DNA of 64,000 bases from Arthrobacter sp. TPD3018. Lineage in GTDB: Bacteria; Pseudomonadota; Alphaproteobacteria; Sphingomonadales; Sphingomonadaceae. The DNA lies in NCBI GenBank assembly GCA_003075315.1, contig QDFQ01000001.1, forward strand, positions 1,531,998 to 1,595,997, written 5' to 3'. The position numbers and the translations under genes are program-made. A model generated the notes under the pieces. It had not been told where the DNA came from and did no database searches. It was given only the letters and a program-made list of their open reading frames with translations. Below, in pieces: positions 18,250-27,338 of this stretch. The first letter of the stretch is position 1; each line of letters opens with the position of its first letter.

Positions 18250-18267
18250 GTTGACGAAAACGTCAAC
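18250..18267. promoter_or_regulatory. Candidate operator: perfect dyad GTTGACG-AAAA-CGTCAAC
   Basis: Two perfect 7-base arms with a 4-base spacer lie in the 128-base divergent region between the ETF-QO and UDG-like genes. It is 93 bases before the ETF-QO start and 19 bases before the UDG-like start. The spacing and CGTCAA halves resemble operators of regulators of acyl-CoA and branched-chain amino acid catabolism (MerR-type LiuR sites of the ACGTxxACGT class). No such regulator gene is in the window. Confidence 0.45.
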
Positions 18268-18285
18268 CTACAGAAAGAGAGAAAC

Positions 18286-19020
18286 GTGGGGGCCGATCAG
18301 CATCACAGTTGGAATGAGAGCCTCGCGAGCGCGCTCGACTGGTGGCAGGAGGCGGGCGTCGACACGCTCGTCGACGCGGATCCGCGCGACTGGCTGACCC
18401 AGCCGATGGCCGCGCCGGTCTTTGCGCGGGTTCCCTCCCCCGCCGCACCGGTGGAGCTGGCACCGGCGATGCCCGCCGAACTGGCCGACTTCATCTTATG
18501 GCGTGGCGGCGATGCCGTGCCCGAAGTGTCGTGGCGTGGCGTCTCGATCGCGGCGACCGGCCCGGCGGATGCCGCGGTGATGGTGCTGGTCGACTGCCCC
18601 GACAAGGACGACGATGCCGCCGGCATCCTGATGAGCGGTGAGACGGGGCGGCTGTTCGACCGCATGCTCGCCGCGATCGGCCTGTCGCGCGAGACGATCC
18701 ACCTCGCCTCGGTCTGCGCGAAGCGCCCGGTGGCCGGCCGGATGCCACGCGAGGTGGAAGCGCAGCTGGCCGATATCGCCAAGCACCACATCGGCCTCGT
18801 GGCGCCGAAACGGCTGCTGCTGATGGGCAATGCGGCGAGCCGTGCGATTTTGGGGGCGGAAATGCCCGGGACGCGCGGGTCTTTACACGCGTTTAACCAT
18901 AGACGGGGAAAGACAGGGGTGGTCGCCAGCTTTCATCCGCGCTTCCTGATCGAGAAGCCGGCGGCGAAGGCGGAGGCCTGGAAGGACCTGCAATTGCTGA
19001 TGGGGAATTTGTCCGCATGA
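18286..19020 (+). CDS. Uracil-DNA glycosylase superfamily protein lacking Fe-S cysteines
   Basis: A 244-residue protein with the overall layout of family 4/5 UDGs. MSGETGRLFDRMLAAIGLSR corresponds to the 'AGxLLDrmLaaiGl' helix, LLLMGNAASRAIL to the central strand, and VVASFHPRFLIEKP to the HPS motif 3. However, the usual motif 1 (GEAPG) is replaced by VDCPDKDDDAAG. The N-terminal and central cysteines that hold the [4Fe-4S] cluster in family 4 are absent; only two Cys remain, in other places. Glycosylase activity is therefore doubtful. GTG 18286 is used, preceded by AGAAAGAGAG. The stop overlaps the lytic transglycosylase start (ATGA). Confidence 0.7.
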   Translation: MGADQHHSWNESLASALDWWQEAGVDTLVDADPRDWLTQPMAAPVFARVPSPAAPVELAPAMPAELADFILWRGGDAVPEVSWRGVSIAATGPADAAVMVLVDCPDKDDDAAGILMSGETGRLFDRMLAAIGLSRETIHLASVCAKRPVAGRMPREVEAQLADIAKHHIGLVAPKRLLLMGNAASRAILGAEMPGTRGSLHAFNHRRGKTGVVASFHPRFLIEKPAAKAEAWKDLQLLMGNLSA

Positions 19021-20861
19021 CCCGTACGCTGGCGCCAGGAATAGCGGCTCTGGGAATGGCCGCGATCGCCGCGCTGACCGTATCGCAGGCCGCTTCGGCC
19101 GCCGAACCCGGCACCCCCGCAGGCGGCGACGCCCGGATTACCGCAGCAAGCCGCAACGACCGTATCCCCGACCAGCTGGATAGCACGCAGCGCGAGGGGT
19201 ATCGCGCCGTCTTCCAGGCGATCCGCGACGGCCGCTGGCAGGACGCGCAGATGGGCCTCGACGCGATGAAGCCGGGCCCGCTCCACGCCATCGCCCGCGC
19301 CGAACTCTACACCGCCAAGGGATCGCCCAGGGTCGAGCTGGAGCCGCTGGTCGCGCTGCTTAACGAGGCGCCCGAACTGCCCGAGGCCGCCGACCTCGCC
19401 CGGCTGGCCAAGGTGCGCGGCGCGAGCGAGCTGCCGCCCCTGCCCGTCGCGCAACGGCTGATCTGGCAGGATGGCGCGCCGCGCCGCGTCCGCGCCAAGA
19501 CGACCCGCAGCGACGAGATCGCCGCGGAGCTGGCGGTGAAGATGCAGCCCTATATCAAGGGCGACCAGGGCGCCGAGGCGCAGGTGCTGCTCGAATCGAC
19601 CGCGGGCCTGACGCCCGAGGCGCAAACCGAATGGCAGGCAAAGATCGCCTGGATGTATTTCCTGACCGGCGACGACCTCAACACCCGGGCGATGGCGGCA
19701 AAGGCCGCGAACGGCGTGGGTGACTGGGCGGTGCAGGGCCGCTGGACGGGCGCGCTGTCGGCGTGGCGGCAGAACGACTGCGCCGCGGCCGGCACCGGCT
19801 TCGAAGGCGTCGCCGCGCGGGCGACCGACGTCGATCTGCGCGCCGCCGCGCTCTATTGGGCGTCGCGCGCCGACATGGTGTGCGGACGGCCCGACAAGGT
19901 GCAGCCGCGACTGCAGAATGCGGCGCAATTCTCCGAAAGCTTCTATGGCCAGCTGGCGCGGCAGGCGCTGCTGATCCGCGATAAGGGCCGGCCGCAGACG
20001 CAGGTCGTCGCCGCCGATTGGGCGCGGCTCGACAAGCGTCCCAATATCCGCGTCGCCGCCGCGCTGACCGAGATCGGCGAGACCGATCTTGCCGACAGCG
20101 TCGTGCGCCAGCAGGCGCGGATCGGCGATCCGTCCGAATTCGGCAGCCTGGTGCGCGTCGCCGAGGCGCTGAGCCTGCCGGCGACCACCGTGTGGCTGGC
20201 GCATAACTGCCCGCAGGGCGTCGTGGCCGCCGCCGAGGCGCGCTATCCGACGCCGAACTGGACGCCGACCAGCGGCTGGCGCGTCGACAAGGCGCTGGTC
20301 TACGCCCACACGCTGGAGGAAAGCGGCTTCCGCAACAAGGTCGTCAGCCCTGCCGGCGCCTATGGCCTGATGCAGATCATGCCCGCCGCCGCGACCGATT
20401 ATATGCGCGAGAGCGGCTATACCGTCGACAAGAGCGCGCTGACCAAGCCGGCGACCAATATGGACATCGGCCAGCGCCATCTGGAGCGGCTGCGCGATAT
20501 GGCGGGCGTGACGGGCGGGCTGCTGCCCAAGGTAATCGCCGCCTATAACGCGGGCCCGCGCCCGGTGGGCGACTGGAATGCGATCGTCCACGATAACGGC
20601 GATCCGCTGCTCTATATCGAGAGCATCCCTTATTGGGAGACGCGCGGCTATGTGACCACGGTGCTGCGCAATTACTGGATGTATGAGGCGCAGGGCGGCC
20701 GCAAGGCGTCGGCGAGCCGATCCGCGCTGGCGCAGGGCATGTGGCCGCGCTTCCCCGGCCTGCCGGGCGCCGCGGCGGTGCGGATGAACGCCCGGCCCGC
20801 GACGGCGATCGCGGTGAACGGGCGCGTGTCGCCACAATCGACGACGGTGTCGGGCAATTAG
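19017..20861 (+). CDS. Soluble lytic murein transglycosylase (SLT domain)
   Basis: A 614-residue periplasmic enzyme. The N-terminus has a hydrophobic signal (GMAAIAALTVSQAASAAEP). The middle is an all-helical superhelix like Slt70. The catalytic SLT domain lies at about residues 425-580, with EESGFRNKVVSPAGAYGLMQ; E435 is the expected catalytic acid, and AYNAGPRPVGDW is the downstream motif. It cleaves the MurNAc-GlcNAc bond with formation of 1,6-anhydro ends during wall turnover. The start overlaps the UDG-like gene by four bases. A 448-base non-coding stretch follows. Confidence 0.93.
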   Translation: MTRTLAPGIAALGMAAIAALTVSQAASAAEPGTPAGGDARITAASRNDRIPDQLDSTQREGYRAVFQAIRDGRWQDAQMGLDAMKPGPLHAIARAELYTAKGSPRVELEPLVALLNEAPELPEAADLARLAKVRGASELPPLPVAQRLIWQDGAPRRVRAKTTRSDEIAAELAVKMQPYIKGDQGAEAQVLLESTAGLTPEAQTEWQAKIAWMYFLTGDDLNTRAMAAKAANGVGDWAVQGRWTGALSAWRQNDCAAAGTGFEGVAARATDVDLRAAALYWASRADMVCGRPDKVQPRLQNAAQFSESFYGQLARQALLIRDKGRPQTQVVAADWARLDKRPNIRVAAALTEIGETDLADSVVRQQARIGDPSEFGSLVRVAEALSLPATTVWLAHNCPQGVVAAAEARYPTPNWTPTSGWRVDKALVYAHTLEESGFRNKVVSPAGAYGLMQIMPAAATDYMRESGYTVDKSALTKPATNMDIGQRHLERLRDMAGVTGGLLPKVIAAYNAGPRPVGDWNAIVHDNGDPLLYIESIPYWETRGYVTTVLRNYWMYEAQGGRKASASRSALAQGMWPRFPGLPGAAAVRMNARPATAIAVNGRVSPQSTTVSGN

Positions 20862-21309
20862 GGTCTTTCCGGTCCTACCCCGCCGGGCAAAACGGTGACA
20901 GACGGGCGGTAAGCGGCGCGTTCGGTAAGGGAGTGTGTCGCTCCCTCCCCTCCACCATTTGGCTGACGGCGAACTGCTCTCCGTATGATGTAAGACATAA
21001 GCCGCCTCGGTATCTCATCGGCCCGCGGCGGCGGTAGCGTGCGTGTCGGGAATTGGGCCTCATTTCATCGCGGCTTGGCGGTTATGCCCCGTCATCCCGG
21101 CCTTGAGCCGGGATCCCGCTTTGTCAGGCGGTGATAGCGGGACCCCGGATCAAGTCCGGGGTGACGAAAGGTGCAGATAGCAAGCGGCCGCCCCGGCCCA
21201 CCGTCGGCAATTCTTCGTCACATCGGCCATCTTGCCCTCGCTCCTGTCTCGGGTATGGTCCGCTTCGGCAAGAGGCGCACCGATGCGCCCGGACTGAGAG
21301 GAGCCACGG
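20862..21309. other. Non-coding stretch between the lytic transglycosylase and acyl-CoA ligase genes
   Basis: A 6-base-stem hairpin (AGGGAG / CTCCCT, 20928-20946) lies 67 bases past the transglycosylase stop; it has no T-run. A paired palindrome lies at 21090-21166. Short frames crossing the region have no protein-like sequence. No convincing promoter was identified for the acyl-CoA ligase. Confidence 0.65.
21090..21166. repeat. REP-like paired palindrome, CATCCCGG / CCCCGG type
   Basis: Arms 21090-21119 (CGTCATCCCGG start) and 21137-21166 (CCGGGGTGACG end) are inverted copies with a few mismatches, separated by 17 bases. Confidence 0.8.
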
Positions 21310-22899
21310 ATGCTGGGCGGCATGCAGGATTTCGAACTCAGGGTATCGACGCTGCTGGATCATGCGGCGCGCGAACATCCCACGCGGGAGATCGTGACGC
21401 ATTGGGCGGATGGCAGCCAGACGCGGACCGACTGGCAGGGTGTCGCGCGCGATTCGCGGCGACTGGCGCGGGCGCTGGAACGGCTGGGCATGCGCGCTGG
21501 CGACCGGATCGCGACGCTGGCGATGAACCATGCGCACCACCTGATCGCCTGGTACGGCACGATCGGCATGGGCGGCGTGATCCACACGATCAATCCGCGG
21601 CTGTTCGACGACCAGCTGATCTATATCGCCAACCATGCCGAAGATCGCGTGCTGTTCTACGACCGCGCTTTCCAGCCGATCGTCGACCGGCTGCGCGGGC
21701 AATGGCCGACGATCGAGCATTACGTGGTCATGGACGGCGATGGGCCGGACAGTTTCGCGGCGCTGATCGCTGCGGAAGACGACGATTATGTCTGGGCGAC
21801 CGGATCGGAGCGCGACCCGTGCATGCTCTGCTATACCAGCGGCACGACGGGCAACCCCAAGGGCGTGCTGTACGAACATCGCTCGACCGTGCTGCACGCG
21901 ATGCTGGCCTCATCGCCCGCGGTGCTGGGACTGTCCTCCGCCGACGTGCTGCTGCCGGTGGTGCCGCTGTTCCATGCCGCGGCCTGGGGCACGCCGTTTG
22001 CGGCGCCGATGGCGGGGACCAAGCTGGTCTTTTCCGCGGTCAACGATCCCAAGGTGCTGTGCGGCCTGATGAACGAGGAGCGCGTGACGATATCCTCGGG
22101 CGTGCCGACGGTGTGGCTGGCGATGTTCGCCTATGCGGACGCGACCGGCGAGAACCCGCGCCATCTGCGCATGGCGACGATCGGCGGGTCCGCCGCGCCG
22201 CGCGCGATGATCGCGCGGCTGATGGGCATGGGCGTCGACGTCAAGCATCTGTGGGGCATGACCGAAACCTCGCCCGTCGCGACGGCTGCGGCGCCGCCGC
22301 CCGACTGGGACGACTGGTCGGAGGATGCTAAGCTCGACGTGCTGACCAAGCAGGGGCGCATCCCCTATGGCGTCGAACTGGCGGTAATCGATGACGAGGG
22401 GCAGCATCTGCCGCGCGACGGCACCAGCGCCGGGCGGCTGCACATCCGCGGGCCGTGGGTGGTGAAACGCTATTACGGCGCGGAAGCGGATGCGATCGAC
22501 GCCGACGGCTGGTTCGACACCGGTGACGTCGCGGTGCTCCATCCGGACGGCACGATGCAGATCACCGACCGGTCGAAGGACGTGATCAAATCGGGCGGCG
22601 AGTGGATCAGCTCGGTCGAGCTGGAAAATGCCGCGGTCGGCTGTCCCGGCGTCGCCGAGGCGGCCGCGATCGGCATCGCGCATCCGAAATGGGACGAACG
22701 GCCGCTGCTGGTCGTGGTGCGCAAGCCCGGCAGCGAGGTGAGCGAGCGCGAGATCGTCGAGCATCTGAAGGGCGCGGTGGCGAAATGGTGGCTGCCGGAT
22801 GCGGTTGTGTTCGTCGACAGCCTGCCGCACACCGCGACGGGGAAGCTGCTGAAGACGGCGCTGCGGGAGCAGTTCAAGGACTTCAGGCTGGCGGCGTGA
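21310..22899 (+). CDS. Fatty-acyl-CoA ligase (AMP-binding enzyme)
   Basis: A 529-residue ANL-superfamily adenylate-forming enzyme. The ATP/phosphate loop [12 protein letters not shown] is at residues 174-185, the adenine-binding LWGMTETSP follows the substrate region, and [19 protein letters not shown] precedes the hinge [16 protein letters not shown]. The invariant C-terminal lysine is present in [13 protein letters not shown]. The family converts medium/long-chain or modified fatty acids to CoA thioesters. The C-terminal block matches the long-chain ligase/DmdB-like group rather than acetyl-CoA synthetases. ATG 21310 is preceded by GAGAGGAG. It is a single-gene unit, bordered by palindromic repeats on both sides. 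Confidence 0.92.
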   Translation: MLGGMQDFELRVSTLLDHAAREHPTREIVTHWADGSQTRTDWQGVARDSRRLARALERLGMRAGDRIATLAMNHAHHLIAWYGTIGMGGVIHTINPRLFDDQLIYIANHAEDRVLFYDRAFQPIVDRLRGQWPTIEHYVVMDGDGPDSFAALIAAEDDDYVWATGSERDPCMLCYTSGTTGNPKGVLYEHRSTVLHAMLASSPAVLGLSSADVLLPVVPLFHAAAWGTPFAAPMAGTKLVFSAVNDPKVLCGLMNEERVTISSGVPTVWLAMFAYADATGENPRHLRMATIGGSAAPRAMIARLMGMGVDVKHLWGMTETSPVATAAAPPPDWDDWSEDAKLDVLTKQGRIPYGVELAVIDDEGQHLPRDGTSAGRLHIRGPWVVKRYYGAEADAIDADGWFDTGDVAVLHPDGTMQITDRSKDVIKSGGEWISSVELENAAVGCPGVAEAAAIGIAHPKWDERPLLVVVRKPGSEVSEREIVEHLKGAVAKWWLPDAVVFVDSLPHTATGKLLKTALREQFKDFRLAA

Positions 22900-22911
22900 G
22901 GGCTCCCTCTT

Positions 22912-23014
22912 CGTCATCCCGGCGGACGCCGGTATCCATGAACACGATGACGCCGGGGTAGCGCGCACCATCGGCCGCCCGCCCTCATGGATCCCGGCGT
23001 CCGCCGGGATGACG
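22912..23014. repeat. REP-like paired palindrome, GCGGACGC variant
   Basis: Arms 22912-22941 and 22985-23014 are inverted copies that match at 29 of 30 bases, including the local variant GGCGGACGCC and the flank ATCCATGA. The arms are 43 bases apart. Confidence 0.85.
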
Positions 23015-23041
23015 GCGTGGTGGGCACCTGTTCTCCCCAAC

Positions 23042-23137
23042 CGTCATTCCCGCGGAGGCGGGAATCCAGACGGGCTGGCGGTGCGGCTCTATCGACGCCG
23101 TTAGAGGTTATGGATTCCCGCCTTCGCGGGAATGACG
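23042..23137. repeat. REP-like paired palindrome, CATTCCCGC type
   Basis: Arms 23042-23070 (CGTCATTCCCGCGGAGGCGG start) and 23111-23137 are inverted copies with one core difference, 40 bases apart. Confidence 0.85.
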
Positions 23138-23231
23138 GAGGAGTGCGGTGCGGGAATGACGATGTGTTGCCGGATGGTAGAAACACCATCAAGGGGCTGA
23201 CAAATGGCCCCCGGTCCCTACAGTCGCCCCT

Positions 23232-25016
23232 ATGGCGATCGGACTGGATAATGCGGGGTTCAGCGACGCGCTGGTGATCCTGGGGGCGGCGGGACTGGTG
23301 ATTCCCGCCTTTGCGCGGTTTCGGGTGAGCCCCGTCATCGGTTTCATTCTGGTGGGGATGCTGGTCGGGCCGTTCGGGCTGGGGCAGCTCACCACACAGG
23401 CGCCGTGGCTCTATTATCTCACCATATCCAACCCGCATTCGATCGAGCCGTTCGCGGAATTCGGCATCATCCTGCTGCTGTTCTCGATCGGGCTGGAACT
23501 GTCGTTCAAGCGTCTGTGGGCGATGCGCGCGCAGGTGTTCGGCACCGGGCCGGCGGAGCTGATCGGATCGGCAGTGCTGATCGCGATCGCAGTGCACTTG
23601 CTGGGCCAGGACTGGGCGGGCGCGGCGGGGCTGGGCCTGGCGCTGGCGCTTTCGTCGACCGCGCTGGTGCTGCCGCTGGTGGGGACGACGAGCCCGGTCG
23701 GTCGCGGCGCGTTCGCGATGCTGTTGTTTGAGGATCTGGCGCTGGTGCCGATCATCTTTGCCCTTGGCGCGATGGCACCGACGGCGAGCGAGGAAGGCTG
23801 GGTCGGCATTGCCGGCGTCGCGCTGCGCGGGGCGGCGACGGTGGTGGTGATGTACCTTGGCGGGCGGCTGGTGCTGCCGCGACTGTTCGCGCAGGCGGCG
23901 CGGACGAAGAGCCCGGAGCTGTTCCTCGCCGCATCGCTGCTGGTCGTCATCGTCGCCAGCGTCGCGACGACCGCGGCGGGCCTGTCGCCGATCGTCGGCG
24001 CGCTGCTCGCCGGGCTGCTGATCGCCGAAACCGAATATCACACCGAGGTCGAGGTGATGACCGCGCCCTTCAAGGGGCTGGCGCTCGGCGTGTTCCTGAT
24101 CACCGTCGGCATGAGCGTGAACCTGCGCGAGGTGCTCGACAATTGGCCCGCGCTGCTCACCGCGGTCGTGGCGGTGGTGGGGGTCAAGGCGGTCGTCACC
24201 TTCCTGCTGCTGCGCGTCGCGCAGACCGGGCGCGGGATCGCCGCGGAAACGGGGCTGCTGATGGGCAGCCCGTCAGAAACGACGCTGATCGTGCTCGCCA
24301 CCGCGGCGCAGGCGCAGCTGATCCTGCCGTCGACCGCCGCTTTCTGGCAGACCGTCACGGCGATCGGCCTGACGATCACGCCGCTCCTCGCCAAGGCCGG
24401 CCAGCGGCTGTCGCGCGGCATCGATCGCGCGCCGATCGATGCGGGGCCGATCGACGATGGCGAGGGGCCGGGCACGGTCGTGATCGGCTTCGGCCGTGTC
24501 GGGCGGATGGTCGCCGACATGCTGAAGATCCACGGCCAGCGCTATCTCGCGGTGGATGCGGACATCGACAATGTCGCCGATGCGCGCCGGGCGGGGCACC
24601 CGGTGCTGTTCGGCGACGTGGCGCGCGCCGAGCTGATCGACCGGCTCGACCTCGCCCGGGCCCGCGCGCTCATCCTGACCATGGACGATCCGGTGCTGAC
24701 CGTGCGGCTGGCACGGCGGATGCGCGCGCTGGCGCCAGAGCTGCCGATCATCGCCCGCGCCCGGGATCCGCAGCATGCGGCGGAACTGTACCGCGCCGGC
24801 GTGACCGATGCGGTGCCGGAAACACTGGAAAGCTCGCTGCAATTATCGGAAGCGGTGCTGGTCGATCTGGGCGTCGCGATGGGCCCGGTGATCGCCTCGA
24901 TCCACGAAAAGCGCGACGAACTGCGCCAGTCGATCAAGGCCGAAGCAGAAATCGACCGCGAACCGCGCATCCGGCGGGTAAAACGGCTGAGCGAGGCTAC
25001 CGCGCCTCAGGCGTAG
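23232..25016 (+). CDS. Monovalent cation:proton antiporter-2 with RCK domain (KefB/YbaL type)
   Basis: A 594-residue protein. The N-terminal ~390 residues are strongly hydrophobic, with the CPA2 antiporter features FSIGLELSFKRLW, LALALSSTALVLPLVG and LPSTAAFWQTVTAIGL. The C-terminal part is a cytoplasmic RCK/TrkA-N nucleotide-binding domain from about residue 413 (GTVVIGFGRVGRMVADML). It exchanges potassium or sodium for protons at the inner membrane, with gating by a nucleotide or glutathione adduct. ATG 23232 follows two small hairpins. The stop codon region overlaps the convergent DUF488 gene by ten bases. Confidence 0.92.
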   Translation: MAIGLDNAGFSDALVILGAAGLVIPAFARFRVSPVIGFILVGMLVGPFGLGQLTTQAPWLYYLTISNPHSIEPFAEFGIILLLFSIGLELSFKRLWAMRAQVFGTGPAELIGSAVLIAIAVHLLGQDWAGAAGLGLALALSSTALVLPLVGTTSPVGRGAFAMLLFEDLALVPIIFALGAMAPTASEEGWVGIAGVALRGAATVVVMYLGGRLVLPRLFAQAARTKSPELFLAASLLVVIVASVATTAAGLSPIVGALLAGLLIAETEYHTEVEVMTAPFKGLALGVFLITVGMSVNLREVLDNWPALLTAVVAVVGVKAVVTFLLLRVAQTGRGIAAETGLLMGSPSETTLIVLATAAQAQLILPSTAAFWQTVTAIGLTITPLLAKAGQRLSRGIDRAPIDAGPIDDGEGPGTVVIGFGRVGRMVADMLKIHGQRYLAVDADIDNVADARRAGHPVLFGDVARAELIDRLDLARARALILTMDDPVLTVRLARRMRALAPELPIIARARDPQHAAELYRAGVTDAVPETLESSLQLSEAVLVDLGVAMGPVIASIHEKRDELRQSIKAEAEIDREPRIRRVKRLSEATAPQA

Positions 25017-25441
25017 AGATCCACCACCTCCACCCCCTCACCCACGGCGTCGAGCAGCAGGGTGCGATGGCAGTGCGTCGGTTCGCGTTCGTAGCATAGG
25101 AGGGCGCTGGGCTTTTCCTGTGCGAGGTCCAGCATCCGGGCGGCGGCGGCTTGGGCCTCGGGCAGCGCGAGCTGGTCGTCGTAGACGGCGGTGAGAGTTT
25201 CGACGTCGCCCTTCTTGGCAGCGTCGCGGCCACGCTTGGGGGTGCCGAGGGCCTTCAGGTGAACGTAGTCGATCCCCACCTCTTTCAGGCTGGCGGCGAG
25301 CGAGGATTTGGAGAAGCCCGGGCGGCGGGATAGCGGCAATGCGCGGACGTCGATGACGCGCTCGACGCCGGCCTTGCTGAGCGCGGCGAGGAAGTCGGCC
25401 ATGGTCGTTGCTTCGTAGCCGATCGTGTAGATGGTCGTCAT
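25007..25441 (-). CDS. DUF488 family protein
   Basis: A 144-residue protein that starts TIYTIGYEATTMADFLAAL and has VIDVRALPLSRRPGFSKSSL and CYEREPTHCHRTLLLDAVG, the three conserved blocks of DUF488. The conserved Cys/His cluster (CYERE...HCHR) suggests a metal or catalytic site, but the biochemical role of the family is not settled. ATG 25441 is preferred; an in-frame ATG at 25456 (MRYTAM) is also possible. It lies divergent from trmFO with only 67 bases between starts, and its end overlaps the antiporter gene by ten bases. Confidence 0.85.
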   Translation of the reverse strand: MTTIYTIGYEATTMADFLAALSKAGVERVIDVRALPLSRRPGFSKSSLAASLKEVGIDYVHLKALGTPKRGRDAAKKGDVETLTAVYDDQLALPEAQAAAARMLDLAQEKPSALLCYEREPTHCHRTLLLDAVGEGVEVVDLYA

Positions 25442-25508
25442 GGCGGTATAACGCATGGGCCCCCTGCCGCGTTGCTCCCCTGCCCGCTGCGGCCTAGAGG
25501 CTTGGCCC

Positions 25509-26876
25509 ATGACTCATGACATCCATATCGTCGGCGGCGGGCTCGCCGGATCGGAAGCGGCGTGGCAGCTGGCCGAGGCAGGGTTTCGCGTGCGCCTGTC
25601 CGAGATGCGCGGCAGCGGCGAGCGCACGCCGGCGCACCAGACCGATGGCCTTGCCGAACTCGTCTGTTCGAACAGCTTCCGGTCCGACGATGCCGAGGCG
25701 AATGCGGTAGGGCTGCTGCATCAGGAGATGCGGCGGCTGGGGTCGCTGATCATGGCGCAGGCGGACGCGCATCGCGTGCCGGCGGGGTCGGCGCTCGCGG
25801 TGGATCGTGATGGCTATTCGGACGGCGTGACGCAGGCGCTCGCCAACCATCCGAACGTCACTTTGGTGCGCGAGCGGGTGGATGCCCTGCCAGAGGGGCC
25901 GGCGATCCTCGCGACCGGACCGCTGACCGCGGCGTCTTTGGCCACGGAGATCGGCGGGGCGACGGGGGCCGAGGCGCTCGCGTTCTTCGACGCGTTGGCC
26001 CCGATCATCCACTTCGACACGATCGACATGGACATCGCGTGGAAGGCATCGCGCTGGGACAAGGGCGAGGCGGACTACATCAACTGCCCGATGGACAAGG
26101 AGCAGTATCTCGCCTTCCACGCCGCACTCCTGGCCGGCGAGAAGACCGAATTCAAGGAATGGGAGAAGGACACGCCCTATTTCGATGGCTGTATGCCGAT
26201 CGAGGTGATGGCGGAGCGCGGGGTCGATACGCTGCGCTATGGGCCGATGAAGCCGGTGGGCCTCGACAATCCGCGCACCGGGCGCTGGCCCTATGCGGTG
26301 GTGCAGCTGCGCCAGGACAATCGGCAGGGTACGCTGTGGAATATCGTCGGTTTCCAGACCAAGCTGAAGCATGCCGAGCAGGTGCGGCTGTTCCGTACGA
26401 TTCCGGGCTTGCAGAATGCCGAGTTCGCGCGGCTGGGGGGCTTGCACCGCAACACGTTCATCCGCTCGCCCGAATTGCTGGATGAGACGCTGCGGCTGAA
26501 GAACCGCCCGAACCTGCGCTTCGCGGGGCAGATCACGGGGTGCGAGGGCTATATCGAGAGCGCGGCGATCGGCCTGCTCGCCGGACGGTTCGCCGCGGCG
26601 GAACTGCGGGGCGAGATGCTGGCGCCGCCGCCGGTGACGACCGCGCTCGGCGCGCTGCTGGGGCATATCACGGGCGGCGCGGAAGCGGAGACGTATCAGC
26701 CGATGAACGTCAATTTCGGGCTGATGCCGCCGATCCCCGGCCGCACCAAGAAGGCGGATCGCAAGCGGATGTACACCGACCGGGCGCGCGCCGCGTTTGA
26801 GCCGTGGCTCAGCTCTCTTCCGCCGGAGCCTGTTGCGGCGGCGGACATTTCACGCGAGACGGTGCCTTCCGCTTGA
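25509..26876 (+). CDS. trmFO: Methylenetetrahydrofolate--tRNA-(uracil-5-)-methyltransferase
   Basis: A 455-residue folate- and FAD-dependent tRNA methyltransferase that makes m5U54 in the T-loop. The FAD fold is [19 protein letters not shown] at the N-terminus. It is followed by the family blocks [50 protein letters not shown] and [19 protein letters not shown] 25509 sits at the start of the FAD strand; the frame remains open 18 codons upstream without protein-like sequence. Its last 68 bases overlap the convergent EF-hand gene, so the C-terminal tail ([13 protein letters not shown]) and the EF-hand tail are read from the same DNA. Confidence 0.95.
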   Translation: MTHDIHIVGGGLAGSEAAWQLAEAGFRVRLSEMRGSGERTPAHQTDGLAELVCSNSFRSDDAEANAVGLLHQEMRRLGSLIMAQADAHRVPAGSALAVDRDGYSDGVTQALANHPNVTLVRERVDALPEGPAILATGPLTAASLATEIGGATGAEALAFFDALAPIIHFDTIDMDIAWKASRWDKGEADYINCPMDKEQYLAFHAALLAGEKTEFKEWEKDTPYFDGCMPIEVMAERGVDTLRYGPMKPVGLDNPRTGRWPYAVVQLRQDNRQGTLWNIVGFQTKLKHAEQVRLFRTIPGLQNAEFARLGGLHRNTFIRSPELLDETLRLKNRPNLRFAGQITGCEGYIESAAIGLLAGRFAAAELRGEMLAPPPVTTALGALLGHITGGAEAETYQPMNVNFGLMPPIPGRTKKADRKRMYTDRARAAFEPWLSSLPPEPVAAADISRETVPSA

Positions 26877-27279
26877 CGGCGGTGGTGGCGAATTCGGCCG
26901 CATTCATCGCTCCGGAGGTGTCCTTGTCGGCGGTGGCGAATTTGGTCGTCGCCTTAATCGCCCATTCGTCGAAGCTGAGCCGGCCGTCGCCGTTGGTGTC
27001 GAGCTTGGCGAAGGCCTTGCGGCGGGCGGCGAGATATTCGTCGCGCGTGATGCGGCCGTCGCGATCCTTGTCGTAGCGGTTGAAGCGTTTCTGTTCCCGC
27101 GTGGCGGGTGCGGCTTCCGGGACGGGCGCGTCTTCGGCGTCAAAGGTGGTCTGCGCTGCGGCCTGCTGAACGAGCGGTTGCGCCGGCAGCAGGTCGGACT
27201 GACCGCGATGCCCGGCGATCAGTACCCCTGCCCCGACCGCCGCCGCCAGCGCACCGCCACCCGCCAGATATCGCCACAT
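26809..27279 (-). CDS. EF-hand calcium-binding membrane or secreted protein
   Basis: A 156-residue protein with an N-terminal hydrophobic segment ([20 protein letters not shown]) that acts as a signal or anchor. It has three EF-hand loops: [24 protein letters not shown] and the weaker [12 protein letters not shown]. The C-terminus is Pro/Gln-rich. Such small periplasmic EF-hand proteins are frequent in sphingomonads and presumably sense or buffer calcium. ATG 27279 starts directly at the hydrophobic segment. Its 3' end runs 68 bases into trmFO on the other strand. Confidence 0.85.
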   Translation of the reverse strand: MWRYLAGGGALAAAVGAGVLIAGHRGQSDLLPAQPLVQQAAAQTTFDAEDAPVPEAAPATREQKRFNRYDKDRDGRITRDEYLAARRKAFAKLDTNGDGRLSFDEWAIKATTKFATADKDTSGAMNAAEFATTAVKRKAPSRVKCPPPQQAPAEES

Positions 27280-27338
27280 CGCCCGCCCTCCCGATTGCGG
27301 CGGAAGGCTATCATGCGAAGCGGCGCAGGCAACCGCCG

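Larger units (their letters stand above)
22900..23231. other. Non-coding stretch before the CPA2 antiporter gene
   Basis: It is almost filled by two consecutive paired palindromes (22912-23014 and 23042-23137). After these, two small hairpins follow: GATGGT/ACCATC (23173-23190) and GGGGC/GCCCC (23193-23211), directly before the antiporter start. Confidence 0.7.

Noticed and set aside
20741..21037. Short plus-strand frame over the end of the lytic transglycosylase gene
   Set aside because: Most of it lies inside the transglycosylase gene in another phase, and the rest is non-coding.
22912..23137. Possible CRISPR-like array of similar short repeats
   Set aside because: Units are inverted and in pairs, not direct and evenly spaced, and no cas gene is present; they fit REP-like palindromes.
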